DNA of 22,768 bases, taken from positions 1-22,768 of the forward strand of contig WION01000721.1 of assembly GCA_015039365.1 (NCBI GenBank). Direction: 5' to 3'. A program made the translations under genes and the position numbers. Below the pieces are notes generated by a model, which worked only from the letters and a program-made list of their open reading frames with translations, was not told the DNA's origin and searched no databases. Origin of the DNA: Amanita rubescens. Its lineage: Eukaryota; Basidiomycota; Agaricomycetes; Agaricales; Amanitaceae. Positions 1 to 10,957 of the stretch are shown piece by piece (positions within the stretch are counted from its first letter, which is position 1; the number at the start of each line of letters is the position of its first letter).

Positions 1-1111
1 GCTCGACCTTGGCTGACATCGTATCCAGCTGTCATTAGACCGAAGCAAGAAACAGAACTGTCAATACAAGACCGTCATCCTGCATGTGAGTGAGATCAAC
101 TAGTCCGGGCCGTTTTGTTTAATCCATCTCGCTAGTGTTATTCATTGATTTGATGAGCAATTACGAGGAGATCCTTCCTCCGACGATTGCAAAGAAGAAG
201 CATGAATCGGAACGTAAAGTCCCCATCCGAAAGCGCACAGCCCCTGTAGACATGAGGCTGAGTAGGAGTAGAATTTCAGTAGGCGCAGACGCAAAGCAGC
301 TGCTTGCAGCTCAACAGGTCGCCCAGAACCCATCACTCTCCAGAATCAAATCTCCTCCACTCCCTCCCCACCCAGTTTGCCCAAACAAGAGACTCTGCGA
401 CCTGCAGAGAGTATCGGCGGTTCGAAGCCATTTATTGCGCCGCCTCCGCCACCCCCAGTCTCAAACCAGGCGAAAGCACCATCGCCTCGTGTTCCCCCTC
501 CGCCCCCGTTGCCAACGAGCACGGTGGCTAGCCCGAATGAAAGAGCGCCCCCACGCCCAGCATTCAAAGAACCCCCGCCTGAACTTGATGACCTCCCTGC
601 CAGGCCCACATTCAAGGAACCTCCACCGGAAGACGATGAATATACACCCCCGCCAATGCCCAAATTTGTTGATCCCCCAACGGAGCAAGTTCACGACATA
701 CCCAGCGCACCTCAGTCAAAACCCGCACCGCCAGTCACGAATATTATACCACCGTCGCCTCTCAACCGTACAGGCATGGGAAAGAGCAATGATACCGGTC
801 GAACTACACCTTCAAACGCATCCGTGACTTCACGCAGCCCATCACCGACGTCCGAGGACGTCGTGCTGGGTTCGGGAAAGAGCACTATCACACGCTCTGG
901 ATCTGCGCAATCGAATGGAGGTGGGAATATTCGAGGACCGCGTCTTGCCCGCGGCCCAGCACGTCGTGGAGGTGCCGTCGCCAGTGCCATTGCAAACTTG
1001 AGCAGGGGCGGTGGCTCTGGTCCACCTGGGCCAGGTAACACAGGTTCGTCGAGTCCGACATCAAAAAGGTTCTCGACTGGAAGCCCAATACGAAGACCTC
1101 TAGCGTCCTAG
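1..1111 (+). CDS. Proline-rich protein, 3' part of gene (5' end outside window)
   Basis: I do not recognise the family. Positions 1-85 stay open and join through a good intron (86-135, GTGAGT donor, CTAG acceptor) to the exon that contains MSNYEEILPP at 153, so the gene probably begins before the window; a start at ATG 153 is the alternative. The N-terminal part is basic. From about 344 to 1111 the protein is low-complexity: polyproline runs near 440-510, three repeats of a K-E-P-P-P-E type motif (about 565-640), then a Ser/Gly/Arg-rich tail. This looks like a disordered scaffold that could bind SH3, WW or profilin domains, which is inference. The frame changes between about 278 and 375. A 65-bp intron at 279-343 (weak donor GTAGGC, good branch CTCAAC) repairs it, but a one-base error in the C-rich stretch would also do so. 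The TAG at 1109-1111 is followed by 48 more open codons in the same frame. Confidence 0.55.
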
Positions 1112-1297
1112 GGGCGAAGTTCTGCAGCACTATCACGCAAAATGACGAGTGATGCTGAGGACGACCCTTTGAAAAGAAATAATGGTTTCATGTTTTTGAA
1201 TCGTATCACGGACGATGTCCAGGCTTTATTGTATCCATGCGCATTTGTAGCGGCTTGATGTCGTGTTGAATACTGTACTTAATTTCTTGGAATGGAC

Positions 1298-1305
1298 GCA
1301 TCCTG
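1298..1305. repeat. Left 8-bp target site duplication
   Basis: GCATCCTG lies directly against the left inverted repeat. The identical 8 bases occur at 2414-2421 directly against the right inverted repeat. An 8-bp duplication is the length made by hAT transposases. Confidence 0.88.
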
Positions 1306-1322
1306 TAGGGCTGCGGGAAAAA
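1306..1322 (+). repeat. Left terminal inverted repeat of hAT-like element
   Basis: TAGGGCTGCGGGAAAAA matches the reverse complement of 2397-2413 at 16 of 17 bases, with a single C/T difference. The TAGGG start resembles the T/CAGGG ends common in hAT elements. Confidence 0.88.
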
Positions 1323-1490
1323 CCTCTGCGCCTAATTCCCCGGTAACGTACCGGTGGGACCAGAATCTAGATAGTTTTTCCCCCGTAAATTACAGGTAAA
1401 TTCGTTCACGTGATCATACACGTGACCCAAAATCATCGCGTTTCGAGAAATTTTTTCCGCCGTGCGGCAATGGGGTATACATGCAAAGAA

Positions 1491-1927
1491 CTAGATATTA
1501 GAATACCACTCAGAATCGAAATCAATGAGCGAATGAGTTTGCGCCTCGAGGGGAATTTCCGGGGATAACTCAGCCTCATCCTCATCTCCGGGTTTGTCAG
1601 ATTCCAATTATTTCCAAGCCTCTGGCAGGCTCACTAGTTCATCAGGCCAGCTCGACGCCGAATGGTCCAAGCGGCTACAGGTGTAGGTAAAGCTTCTCGT
1701 CCCACAACTCCCGTTTCTTCTGCCCGAGCCTGTCCCCAACTTGAATCCGGACGAACGAGGAAGTGGTGGTGAAAGCCCAAATTCGGACTCATCATATGCG
1801 CAGCAGCGCCAGCCTCATCGCTCAGCGCATCGAATACGCCATCGCTCAACGGCAATCGCCGATAGCGCTCCTCCACCTCCCTCAATGTGGGTAACACCTC
1901 CAATGCCAATTTCCTGACGAGGATAGC
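1491..1927 (-). pseudogene. Broken coding debris inside the hAT-like element
   Basis: On the minus strand, 1927-1634 is open for about 97 codons and reads like real protein (for example REVEERYRRLPLSDGVFDAL), entered from a possible CTAG splice acceptor at 1930-1928 and ending at a stop at 1636-1634. In another frame WPDELVSLPEAWK runs into a TAA at 1610-1608. The same frame then stays open for 38 acidic codons ending in DFDSEWYSNI and a stop at 1493-1491. This arrangement, with the tail about 185 bp inside the left terminus, would fit the C-terminal end of a deleted transposase or a captured host gene piece. I recognise no domain. The frame change and internal stop argue against a working gene. 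Confidence 0.35.
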
Positions 1928-2396
1928 CTAGAGGGATTACCGGCACCTTTCTTCTGATGCTTCTACGTGACTTGATTGTGCATTTGTGAAGTGTTCAGAG
2001 CTATTCTCCTGGACCCTCGTTACAGGGAGTGTCAAGAACGGGTCCAGGATGCTGGGGGGAGGATTCGGAGCAAGAGATGGAACTCTCAGGGTCCTGGATT
2101 GCAGAATTGGAGTGGCTCCGGGTTGCGCGAAATGGACCATTCTTCGGAGTTGAATACTTTACCAGCCAAAACCTAATAAACACTCCGTTAGTGCCTTTTG
2201 AAGATGACGACTCGACAAGATGATGCGGGACGACTTCAGTTCATCCATGACCATATATAGCTATTTATACCATATATGGTAATCACGTGATATGGTAAAT
2301 TACTTGGCCCAAATTTTTCCGGCGATGTAGGAGGTAAGTTACCAGTACGGTACCGGTAACGAACCAGGGAAAAACTGGTCCGGGAAAAACATCCCC

Positions 2397-2413
2397 TTTT
2401 TCCCGCAACCCTA
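2397..2413 (-). repeat. Right terminal inverted repeat of hAT-like element
   Basis: The reverse complement reads TAGGGTTGCGGGAAAAA, matching the left end at 16 of 17 positions. It abuts the right copy of the target duplication. Confidence 0.88.
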
Positions 2414-2421
2414 GCATCCTG
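2414..2421. repeat. Right 8-bp target site duplication
   Basis: GCATCCTG, identical to 1298-1305, lies immediately outside the right inverted repeat. Confidence 0.88.
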
Positions 2422-2724
2422 GGAACAGAAGCACGTGAGAGGTGGAACCACAACACGTGATCTTTCGGGACGAAGCGCCCGAACAGCGCTGGCCTTTGTG
2501 AACTCGGCCAGCTCCACGAGGCGTGATACGAACAGTCTGCGCAATAAACAGCACAGCCAACCGACCCACGCTCTAAAAGCACAAAACTACACGCGTCTCC
2601 AGCATTCACGTTCGCTGCGGAGCGGAAGGGGCACAGCAAGCGTGAAACTCTGTAACAGCGCCCCTACAAACTCCTGCTTGCCGGAAGCCAGGTGCTTAGG
2701 GATAATACCTTTTTAAGCTTCGAA
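2422..2724. other. Region between the transposon and the M50B-like gene
   Basis: No convincing gene. Open frames here start at non-ATG codons and have no recognisable motif. Two CACGTG E-box sequences (2432-2437 and 2454-2459) are both followed by A/G and lie about 270-290 bp before the M50B ATG. They could belong to its promoter. Confidence 0.5.
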
Positions 2725-3971
2725 ATGGCCAAACCTCCAATTGCTCCACCTATGCCCATTGTAGCCCGAACACCACTTAGCACGATCACCCCCGTCAACT
2801 GACCAAGTACGTTTTGTCCACTGTACCAGTTCATCTTCCTGCTTACACGTTAACAAGGTAGTGATTCTCTATGTCGTGAGGTCACTTGTCGTTCTCACTG
2901 CGCTGCTTAATACTCATAGATCCGTTACTAGATTATCGCAATGGCTGTTATTGTCTTTGGCTTTTTGGAACGTTCCAATCGTCCGGAACTTGATAAACCG
3001 CTGAAACTGTTCACAATTGGGTGGCACGAGCTATGCCACGTATGTGCTGTGCGTGTGTTGGATCGTCATGATCAGGACTGGCGGACACTGACCAACGATC
3101 GTAATCAGGGCGTCCTAACGGGTGGCCGGATACTCAAAATGACAATCGATCCTCACGTTGGAGGAGCCACTATCGTCGAAGGGGGTCGACCGTGGCTCAT
3201 CCTTTCAGCTGGCTACATAGGATCTACAATCTTTGGTGGCTTATTTGTATTAGCAGCGTGGCATACTCTCGGTCGCAAAGATTATGAGCTTTGTTTGGGA
3301 GTTGGCCTGGTGTTGCCGTTGGCTCTGGTTAGAGACAAACTGTGAGTTTCTTCCCAGGTTTATTTCAGCTCCTTAATCAAAGAACATCAGCACCATATTG
3401 CTAACCGCCCTTTATGAGGATTGCTCGTCGGCTTTGGTTTATTGACCATGGGTGAGTATTCGCAGTACTAGTATTACACGTCACCTCAGCTGAACTTTTT
3501 CTAGTCAACCATTAAGATGGTACTGTCTACTGATTGGAATCATGAAGTAAGCCTGGCACATGATGATTTAGATATGAATTACTCAAGTCGACGCTCCAGC
3601 GTTTTCTTTGTAGTTTGTATGTCACGGTATTTTCTGAAGTAAATCGTTTAACGAATCTTACAGGGGATGTCGCGGACGATCGCTTCTTCCACAAAACGAA
3701 TGATTCAGATGCCACGCAGTTTGCATTATTGTTTCCTCGCATTGGAGCGCATGGTACTTATCAATATCCTTCGCATAGGACAGCGACTGACTTATCCCTC
3801 GAGTCTGGGCAATATTATGGGTATTCTTTGACTCGTCATTCTAACTGGCTTTGTCCTCCTGGGTATTGCTGTCTTCAAGGTACCTTTGACCTATCGTTAT
3901 TTAGAATATTGATGTCAATGCCATTAATACAGGTTTCAGCAGCCCAGATGAACCAGCAAGCGGGTGTGTAA
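2725..3971 (+). pseudogene. Peptidase M50B-like membrane protein gene, frame-damaged
   Basis: Several exons match the fungal M50B-like (site-2-protease-related) family of small polytopic membrane proteins. The zinc motif HELCH lies in exon 2932-3039, preceded by a hydrophobic segment, and is followed after an intron (3040-3108) by GVLTGGRIL, DPHVGGAT and a glycine-rich membrane segment. Later exons give LRWYCLLIGIMN (3505-3546), the tail motif NDSDATQFALLFPRIGAH (within 3664-3753), VWAILWVFF (from 3806) and ILTGFVLLGIAVFK (ending 3879), then a last exon from 3933 ending QMNQQAGV. Joining these conserved blocks needs frame changes near 2789-2793 (C run), 3420-3424, 3663-3666 and 3828-3836, plus exons of 18 and 13 bp and a 37-bp intron. 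Frames within 2932-3341 are clean. It is either a decaying copy, an unusually spliced gene or error-rich sequence. If intact, it would be a membrane protein of unknown substrate. Confidence 0.6.
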
Positions 3972-4341
3972 TACCTATATCTACACTTCGACTGCTGACA
4001 CAATACTTTAGCTGCTTTTCTCCCTACATAGCAATATACGTCCAAGGCGCGGCGCCATGGTGTCATGTGTGTATTATTACTGTGTGTTGTATGGTCCATC
4101 GCACGCATTCTGCATTCATTGGAAACTACAGTTGTATTCCAATCATCACTAGATTCACAACATATACCAGATTATCTATGGAATTGCTTTGTTGTAGTTG
4201 TAATATACAAGTCATTGAAAGCGATGGTACATCAAGTTGATCTGCAGTGTGCGGCGCGGATTGAAGAGTATTAAGAAGGAAAACAGTGGGGTTCATAATG
4301 ACATGAGTAGAGCGGGGATGAAGCGGGAGAAATAAAGCAGG
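3972..4341. other. Convergent intergenic region between M50B-like gene and FIS1
   Basis: This stretch holds the 3' sides of two genes that point toward each other. I see no open frame with coding character, no RNA gene and no repeat family member. A GC-rich patch, GGCGCGGCGCC, occurs around 4047-4057. Confidence 0.6.
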
Positions 4342-5000
4342 TCATCGACGAACTGCGCGCCGTACAAGAGATGCGAGCAGTATCGTACCGACCGCTGCTG
4401 CGCCCCCTACGAGCGCCATACCAATATACCCCTCTGGGTAGAACAGGTCAGCGGTTAATAGAATCCGAGGGTGTGCCTTACCTTTAGTTACGGCTCTATC
4501 AATCAACTGTGCTAGCGATTGCGCTTGGAGATTCATGGGCTCTTTCTCCAGCAACAGAGCTACGGAGGTGTTATAATATTCGGACAGCAATTACAATGTT
4601 CGTACCATTGAATTTCCTGGCTTCCTCAAACTCTCCCGATTTATAATAGCCTAGTGCGATGTAGTAAAGGCATTCCCTTCGACGTGTGGGTTCTGCACGG
4701 TAGATGTCTAAATAAACTGAGCACCCGAAAAACCGGCAGCTTGAAGAAAAAAACATGCCTTGGAGTAGTCTTATGCCTTCAACCTGGTCTTCTCGTTTAG
4801 GACTCTTAACCAGACCCCAAGAAAAGTTGAACTTGGTTTGAATGGTGACGTGGTTTTGAGCGACTTCTTTTTGGTACTGTTTGCGAAGCACCTGGAGAGA
4901 ATAAGCCTAGTGCAAAGAGATAATGACGATCCTGTACCTCAAGCTCGTCGTAAGACAATGAGAGCTCTGCATCGGCCGCATAGGGCAGCTCAGTGGGCAT
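4342..5000 (-). CDS. FIS1: Mitochondrial fission 1 protein (Fis1)
   Basis: Fis1 is a tail-anchored outer-membrane protein of mitochondria and peroxisomes that helps recruit the dynamin-like fission GTPase. Five exons join cleanly: 5000-4938, 4891-4759, 4707-4606, 4559-4482 and 4433-4342, giving 155 residues, the usual family length. The cytosolic part is a TPR-like helical bundle with family-typical [39 protein letters not shown] and [14 protein letters not shown]. The C-terminus is one hydrophobic anchor ([20 protein letters not shown]) followed by the short basic tail RRAVRR, the expected targeting signal. The second intron (4758-4708) begins with GC rather than GT. The gene is divergent from U2AF with only 95 bp between the start codons, so the two probably share a promoter. 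Confidence 0.93.
4708..4758 (-). other. FIS1: GC-AG intron 2 of FIS1
   Basis: The exon ends CTCCAAG and the next bases are GCATGT. The intron ends TTTAG, and the next exon starts ACATCTACC. Only this junction keeps the conserved LLQ-DIYRAEP reading. The GT located five bases into the intron would shift the frame. Confidence 0.8.
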
Positions 5001-5095
5001 TATGGGTAATAGTTAGTAGCTCGGGTCAGACGGAGTTTGAAATTGCGCTCAGAAATTTGGACGTCACGTCAGCTTTCAGTTTGACTGCCAACATC
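5001..5095. promoter_or_regulatory. Divergent 95-bp promoter of FIS1 and U2AF
   Basis: Only 95 bases separate the two start codons, so promoter elements and both 5' UTRs must fit here or overlap the genes. ACGTCACGTCA at 5061-5071 contains two overlapping ACGTCA half sites, the core recognised by bZIP ATF/CREB factors. I see no clear TATA box. Confidence 0.6.
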
Positions 5096-7194
<2,099 letters not shown>

Positions 7195-7309
7195 TGATTA
7201 TGCTTACTATATAAGCTGTACATGTCATGTTATGAGAATTAGTTGATTGTTGATTGTCTCCCATCACATCTTGCCTTCCTCGCTGGTCGACTATATATCC
7301 TCTCTAATT

Positions 7310-10108
7310 ATGTACCTTCTTTTGGGTCTCTTCTCATGCTTGACTATCGTTAGCGCATCTCGCCTTTATGTGGGCATAGCACTCGCTGACCAACTCCCTC
7401 CAATCGCTCGTGTGGACCATCCTTACTTGTGGACGGTCTCCGAGGACACTTTCAAGTCGGACAGCAGCTCTATTACTTATTCTACTTCAAAATTACCTTC
7501 ATGGCTGGCTTTTGATTCGCTATCACGGACTTTTCATGGCACGCCAGCAGCAGAAGACGAAGGAAACCCTCAAATCACGCTAATGGCCAGCGACGGTGCC
7601 TCCTCCGTTAATTCCTCTGTCTTACTCTGCGTTACATCGTATCCTGAGCCGGAACTTAACTTGCCAATATCTGCTCAGTTCAACAGCTCAAATCCTGCGC
7701 TCTCAGATGTGTATTCTTTGGCACCTTACTCGAGTCTCGATACCGGGAGGCCCGCTCTGCGCTCCTTCCAAGGTTGGTCTTTCAGTATCGGTTTCGATGG
7801 CAAGACTTTTAGTGGACCCGGAAACCTCTTTTATGATGTGCGTCAAGAAAACGGTTCAAGTCTACCTTCTTGGTTGAAGTTTGATTATACGACATATGCT
7901 TTGGACGGCATCGCTCCGCGTGGAGATATTCCAGATCCATATGTTCTTCAACTGAAATTCATAGCATCTGACCAACAGGGTTATTCATCGACCTTTCTTC
8001 CATTTGATATTATCATCGCAAATCATGAATTGTCTCTAGCGTCTTCAGCACCCCCGATCATCAATGTAACAGTGCCCTCTCGGTTAGATCGGAGTTTTCT
8101 GTCGCCTGAGGACTTTTCTTGGGTCCTTGTCGACGGAAAGCCTATCCAGCTCTCGGATATTCAGGATCTGGAGTTCGACGTTAACTGGCTACACTACGAT
8201 CGTTCAGCGAGGCGGCTCTATGGCGATGCAACAAACGGTAGTCTTGCAACGGATCACCCTTCTTATCTCCCTGTTAGGCTCGTTACTACCTTTAACCAAT
8301 CTATTAAAACGAACTATACAATAACTACTGTTCCTTCTTGCTTCTCGAAGCCTAATCTAGAACCTTTGCAAGCCAAACCTGGTATCCCTTTACTTTTCGA
8401 TCTTTCTCAGGATCTTGACCCGACGGTACCAAGAGAGTCACTCACTTTGTCCGCATCATTCGACCCGACGGAAGCAGGTCAATTTCTAAGTTTCGATTCT
8501 TCAAGTGATCGACTGACTGGCGTTATTCCTGGGAATTCTCATCTGGCGAACTATACTGTGACCTTCTCTGCCTATTCCACGGTTACACATGCGACTTCAT
8601 ACGCCGATCTATCCATTGTTACTTCACCTTCAGAGGACAATGTCGACGGTTCAAGCATTGCACATCATCATCATAAACTGTCTGCGGCTGCGCGTGAAAA
8701 GTTGAACCTAGCTGTGATGATTATCTTCGGAACACTGGGTGGGCTATGCTCGATCGGAGCTTTATTAGCTTTCCTGAGGCGATGTGCTAGAGTTGAAGAT
8801 ACTGCAGTCACTGGCGAAGAGGGGAGGAACGCCTGGAGCGCGGAAGATCGCAAGTGGTACGGTATAGCTTCGCGCAATGCTTCTTTCGAGAAGCCTAAAC
8901 TTGGATACGGCTGGACTAAATGGGTAGGCAGTGATTCCTGCGCGATTGTCCCCGAGTTGCAAAGCCCGAGTGCATTACACAAATCCCACAGCCCACACTA
9001 CGGCTCAGTCGGTCTTGGGCTGCATCCTGGCCTGGAACGTCCTGTCTGCTCACGCGCAAACCCTGCAGTCATGAAAAAGAAAGAATTCGTGTCTATGATC
9101 AAAAATACTATGCGGCAGGTCAGCGACAAATGCAAGCGAACGCAGACTCGCATGAAGAACCATCCAGTCATTGGTAAACCTACACTAATCGGGCCAAGCA
9201 AGTCTGGTGAATGTGACATACCATCTTTGTAGGTGTTTTTTTTGGTTTGTCCGTGCCTCGATTATTGACTCGTTTACAGTCAACCTGGCAGTACCTTCAT
9301 GCTAGATTCCCCATCGACGTCCACGGAAGAGTATTCCATTCCCCGTCGGCGGTCAGATTTTGGTCCACCGAGATCGCCTGTTCAAGTCCATTTCAAAGAT
9401 GAAGCACTGACCCGGCAAACATCGTCTTCCTCCGATCACTCGCATATATCTGGAATTCTGCAGGCTGAGGCCGGAGAACGGACCCAGACGTCGCCCGTCC
9501 GCCCCAGGCTAGTCCCTTTCACGAGTGCAAACCGCGTTCCTGTTCCACAACGCCAGTCAGTCCATTCGTTAGGGAAAAATCCCGATAGTTTGAAGGCGAA
9601 GCGAGTATCAAGTCAGGAGGCTAAGGTGTGGAGAATTGAGGCAGACCAGATTAGGCCCGCAATGCCTACAAAAAGTAATAGCAGCGATGAGCTGTGCATG
9701 GGTTTGCATTACGTTCAGACGTTGGGCGGTGACGGTGTGGATGAGAGCACCCCTTCATTGCCAACCGTGGCTACCACCTATGTTCGTTCTTCTTTCTCAT
9801 CTCTCGAGTCATCTCATCAAGGACATGGCACTGAGACAAGGCGGGTACTTGTAAGAATAGGCGAAAAATTCAAGTTCCGTATACAAATTCCCGTCCATTT
9901 GAGGGGGGTATTCTACGAGCTGAGGTTAGTGAACGGTGGACCCTTACCTCAATTCTTGCGCCACGACCTCAATCTGAGGGATGGATCCATTGAATTCCAT
10001 GGGATTCCTAGTCCGCGCGACCTTGGTGTCTTTGATGTTGGGGTGCATGTTGGTGATAGAGAGGGTTGTGTGGCACGAACGATTATCGATGTTGTCGGAA
10101 GAACCTAA
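7310..10108 (+). CDS. AXL2: Axl2-like polarity membrane protein with cadherin-like (CADG) domains
   Basis: In yeast Axl2 is a plasma-membrane protein that marks axial bud sites and contacts septins; a polarity or septation role here is inferred. Two exons (7310-9228 and 9280-10108, intron with GTAGGT donor) give 915 residues. The ATG at 7310 starts a signal peptide (MYLLLGLFSCLTIVSAS). The outside part has about four dystroglycan/cadherin-like repeats recognised by LPSWLAFDSLSRTFHGTP, LPSWLKFDYTTYALDG, VNWLHYDRSARRLYG and LSFDSSSDRLTGVIP, with many N-x-S/T sites. A transmembrane helix follows at about residues 466-489 (LNLAVMIIFGTLGGLCSIG), then a long Ser/Pro-rich, basic cytoplasmic tail. 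The last about 88 residues look like another CADG-type fold (LPQFLRHD, IEFHGIPSPRDLGVFDVGV). The gene is tandem to U2AF with 115 bp between and convergent with the LC8 gene. Confidence 0.85.
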
Positions 10109-10372
10109 GTCAGACTAATGATTTCACACCTGTAAGCGCATACTAGCTATATTCTCGTTCTCTATGCTGTACATTACTATCAGTCAATGTCACTAGCTCA
10201 TATTTGAAAGAAAAAAAAAAAAATCCCGACATAACAGATGCAATGGACAAGGAAGGTTATTGACAGATTGAACAAATGTGTATAAAAGGGGAAAGTGTAG
10301 TAGGATGATCTGCCTCTGAGATACGCATCAACACGTCCTTCTAGCCAGTCGCCCATGACTGTGGCGTTTCGT
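10109..10372. other. Convergent 3' region between AXL2-like and LC8 genes
   Basis: Two genes end toward each other across 264 bp. The region has a run of 13 adenines at 10211-10223 and no coding frame. I see no recognisable element. Confidence 0.6.
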
Positions 10373-10761
10373 CTATGACTTCCAAACCAGGATTGCGAGT
10401 GAACCGATGTAGAAATAGATGAAATGTTTAGTCTCTGCAGATCGTACGACGTTCAGTAAAAGTCCATGACGGCGCGTATTAATTCATTACCGTGCGTGAC
10501 ATAGCTTCCAAAATTCTTTCCTACGACAACATGCCATGTTGGCCCGTGTCTACGGTCAAACTCCTTCTTGATCTGGGCCGCAATGTCCTTTTCGATGTTG
10601 AATTTCTCAAGTGCGGCGGATGCGATGTCTACGCTCTCCTGCTGCATCTCCTCGCTCATGTCCACATTTTTTATTATGGCTTTAGGGACGGTAGAATTGG
10701 TTTCCTTCGGGCCCAAGCCGGCGTCGGCAGAAGATATGGGCGCGTCGAGTTTTTCTGACAT
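10373..10761 (-). CDS. DYN2: Dynein light chain LC8 (DYNLL/Dyn2)
   Basis: LC8 is a small dimeric hub that binds short linear motifs and is a light chain of cytoplasmic dynein. Two exons (10761-10491 and 10434-10373, intron of 56 bp with donor GTAATG) give 110 residues. The conserved core starts around residue 34 and includes [27 protein letters not shown] and KNFGSYVTH, continued across the intron by [22 protein letters not shown]8 proteins are normally about 89-92 residues, so the extra length is a non-conserved Ser/Ala-rich N-terminal extension of roughly 20 residues. Without the splice the frame would end early in a non-conserved tail, so the intron is well supported. It lies upstream of, and on the same strand as, the kinase gene. 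Confidence 0.95.
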
Positions 10762-10957
10762 GAAGGTCGGAGGGGGAGACGAGTGGATGAGGAAAGAGTC
10801 AAAACGTGAGGGTTATAAAACTGGTGCCTTGTGGTGATTGCGAGGAAGAGTCGTTGAAGCCGTGAGGAAGGATGTATGGCACGTGGTTTCGGGAGTATGT
10901 TGAATGCACATGGACCCGTCACACGGATATGGATTCATATCACGTATCATACAGAAC

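Larger units (their letters stand above)
1306..2413. mobile_element. Non-autonomous hAT-type DNA transposon, 1108 bp
   Basis: The element has 17-bp terminal inverted repeats with one mismatch, and is flanked by an exact 8-bp direct repeat (GCATCCTG). Inside each end are related subterminal blocks: CGGTAAC and TACCGGT motifs at 1341-1355 and 2348-2361, repeated GGGAAAAA units (1315-1322, 2367-2390), a GTAAATTAC or TAAATTAC-like stretch, and TCACGTGA at 1406-1413 and 2283-2290. Terminal repeats plus 8-bp duplication plus subterminal repeats is the standard hAT architecture (established knowledge). No intact transposase is present, since the longest interior frame is 91 codons, so mobility would need a transposase supplied elsewhere. 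The perfect target duplication and nearly perfect ends suggest insertion that is not very old. The element sits 197 bp after the stop of the proline-rich gene and 311 bp before the M50B start codon. Confidence 0.82.

Noticed and set aside
712..1041. Glycine/proline-rich antisense frames opposite the proline-rich gene
   Set aside because: Complement of polyproline codons produces long glycine frames automatically.
2435..2716. 93-codon open frame after the transposon
   Set aside because: No ATG at a sensible place, no motif, and composition unlike neighbouring exons.
4065..4274. Small hydrophobic open frame between M50B-like gene and FIS1
   Set aside because: Short, lacks an ATG in good context and has no recognisable domain; probably chance in AT-rich DNA.
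8660..8674. Histidine run in the Axl2-like protein as a metal site or tag
   Set aside because: Only four histidines just outside the transmembrane helix; simple-sequence CAT repeat is the simplest explanation.
10211..10223. A13 run as a sign of a retrotransposed copy
   Set aside because: No target duplication or intronless gene precedes it; it lies in an ordinary 3' region.
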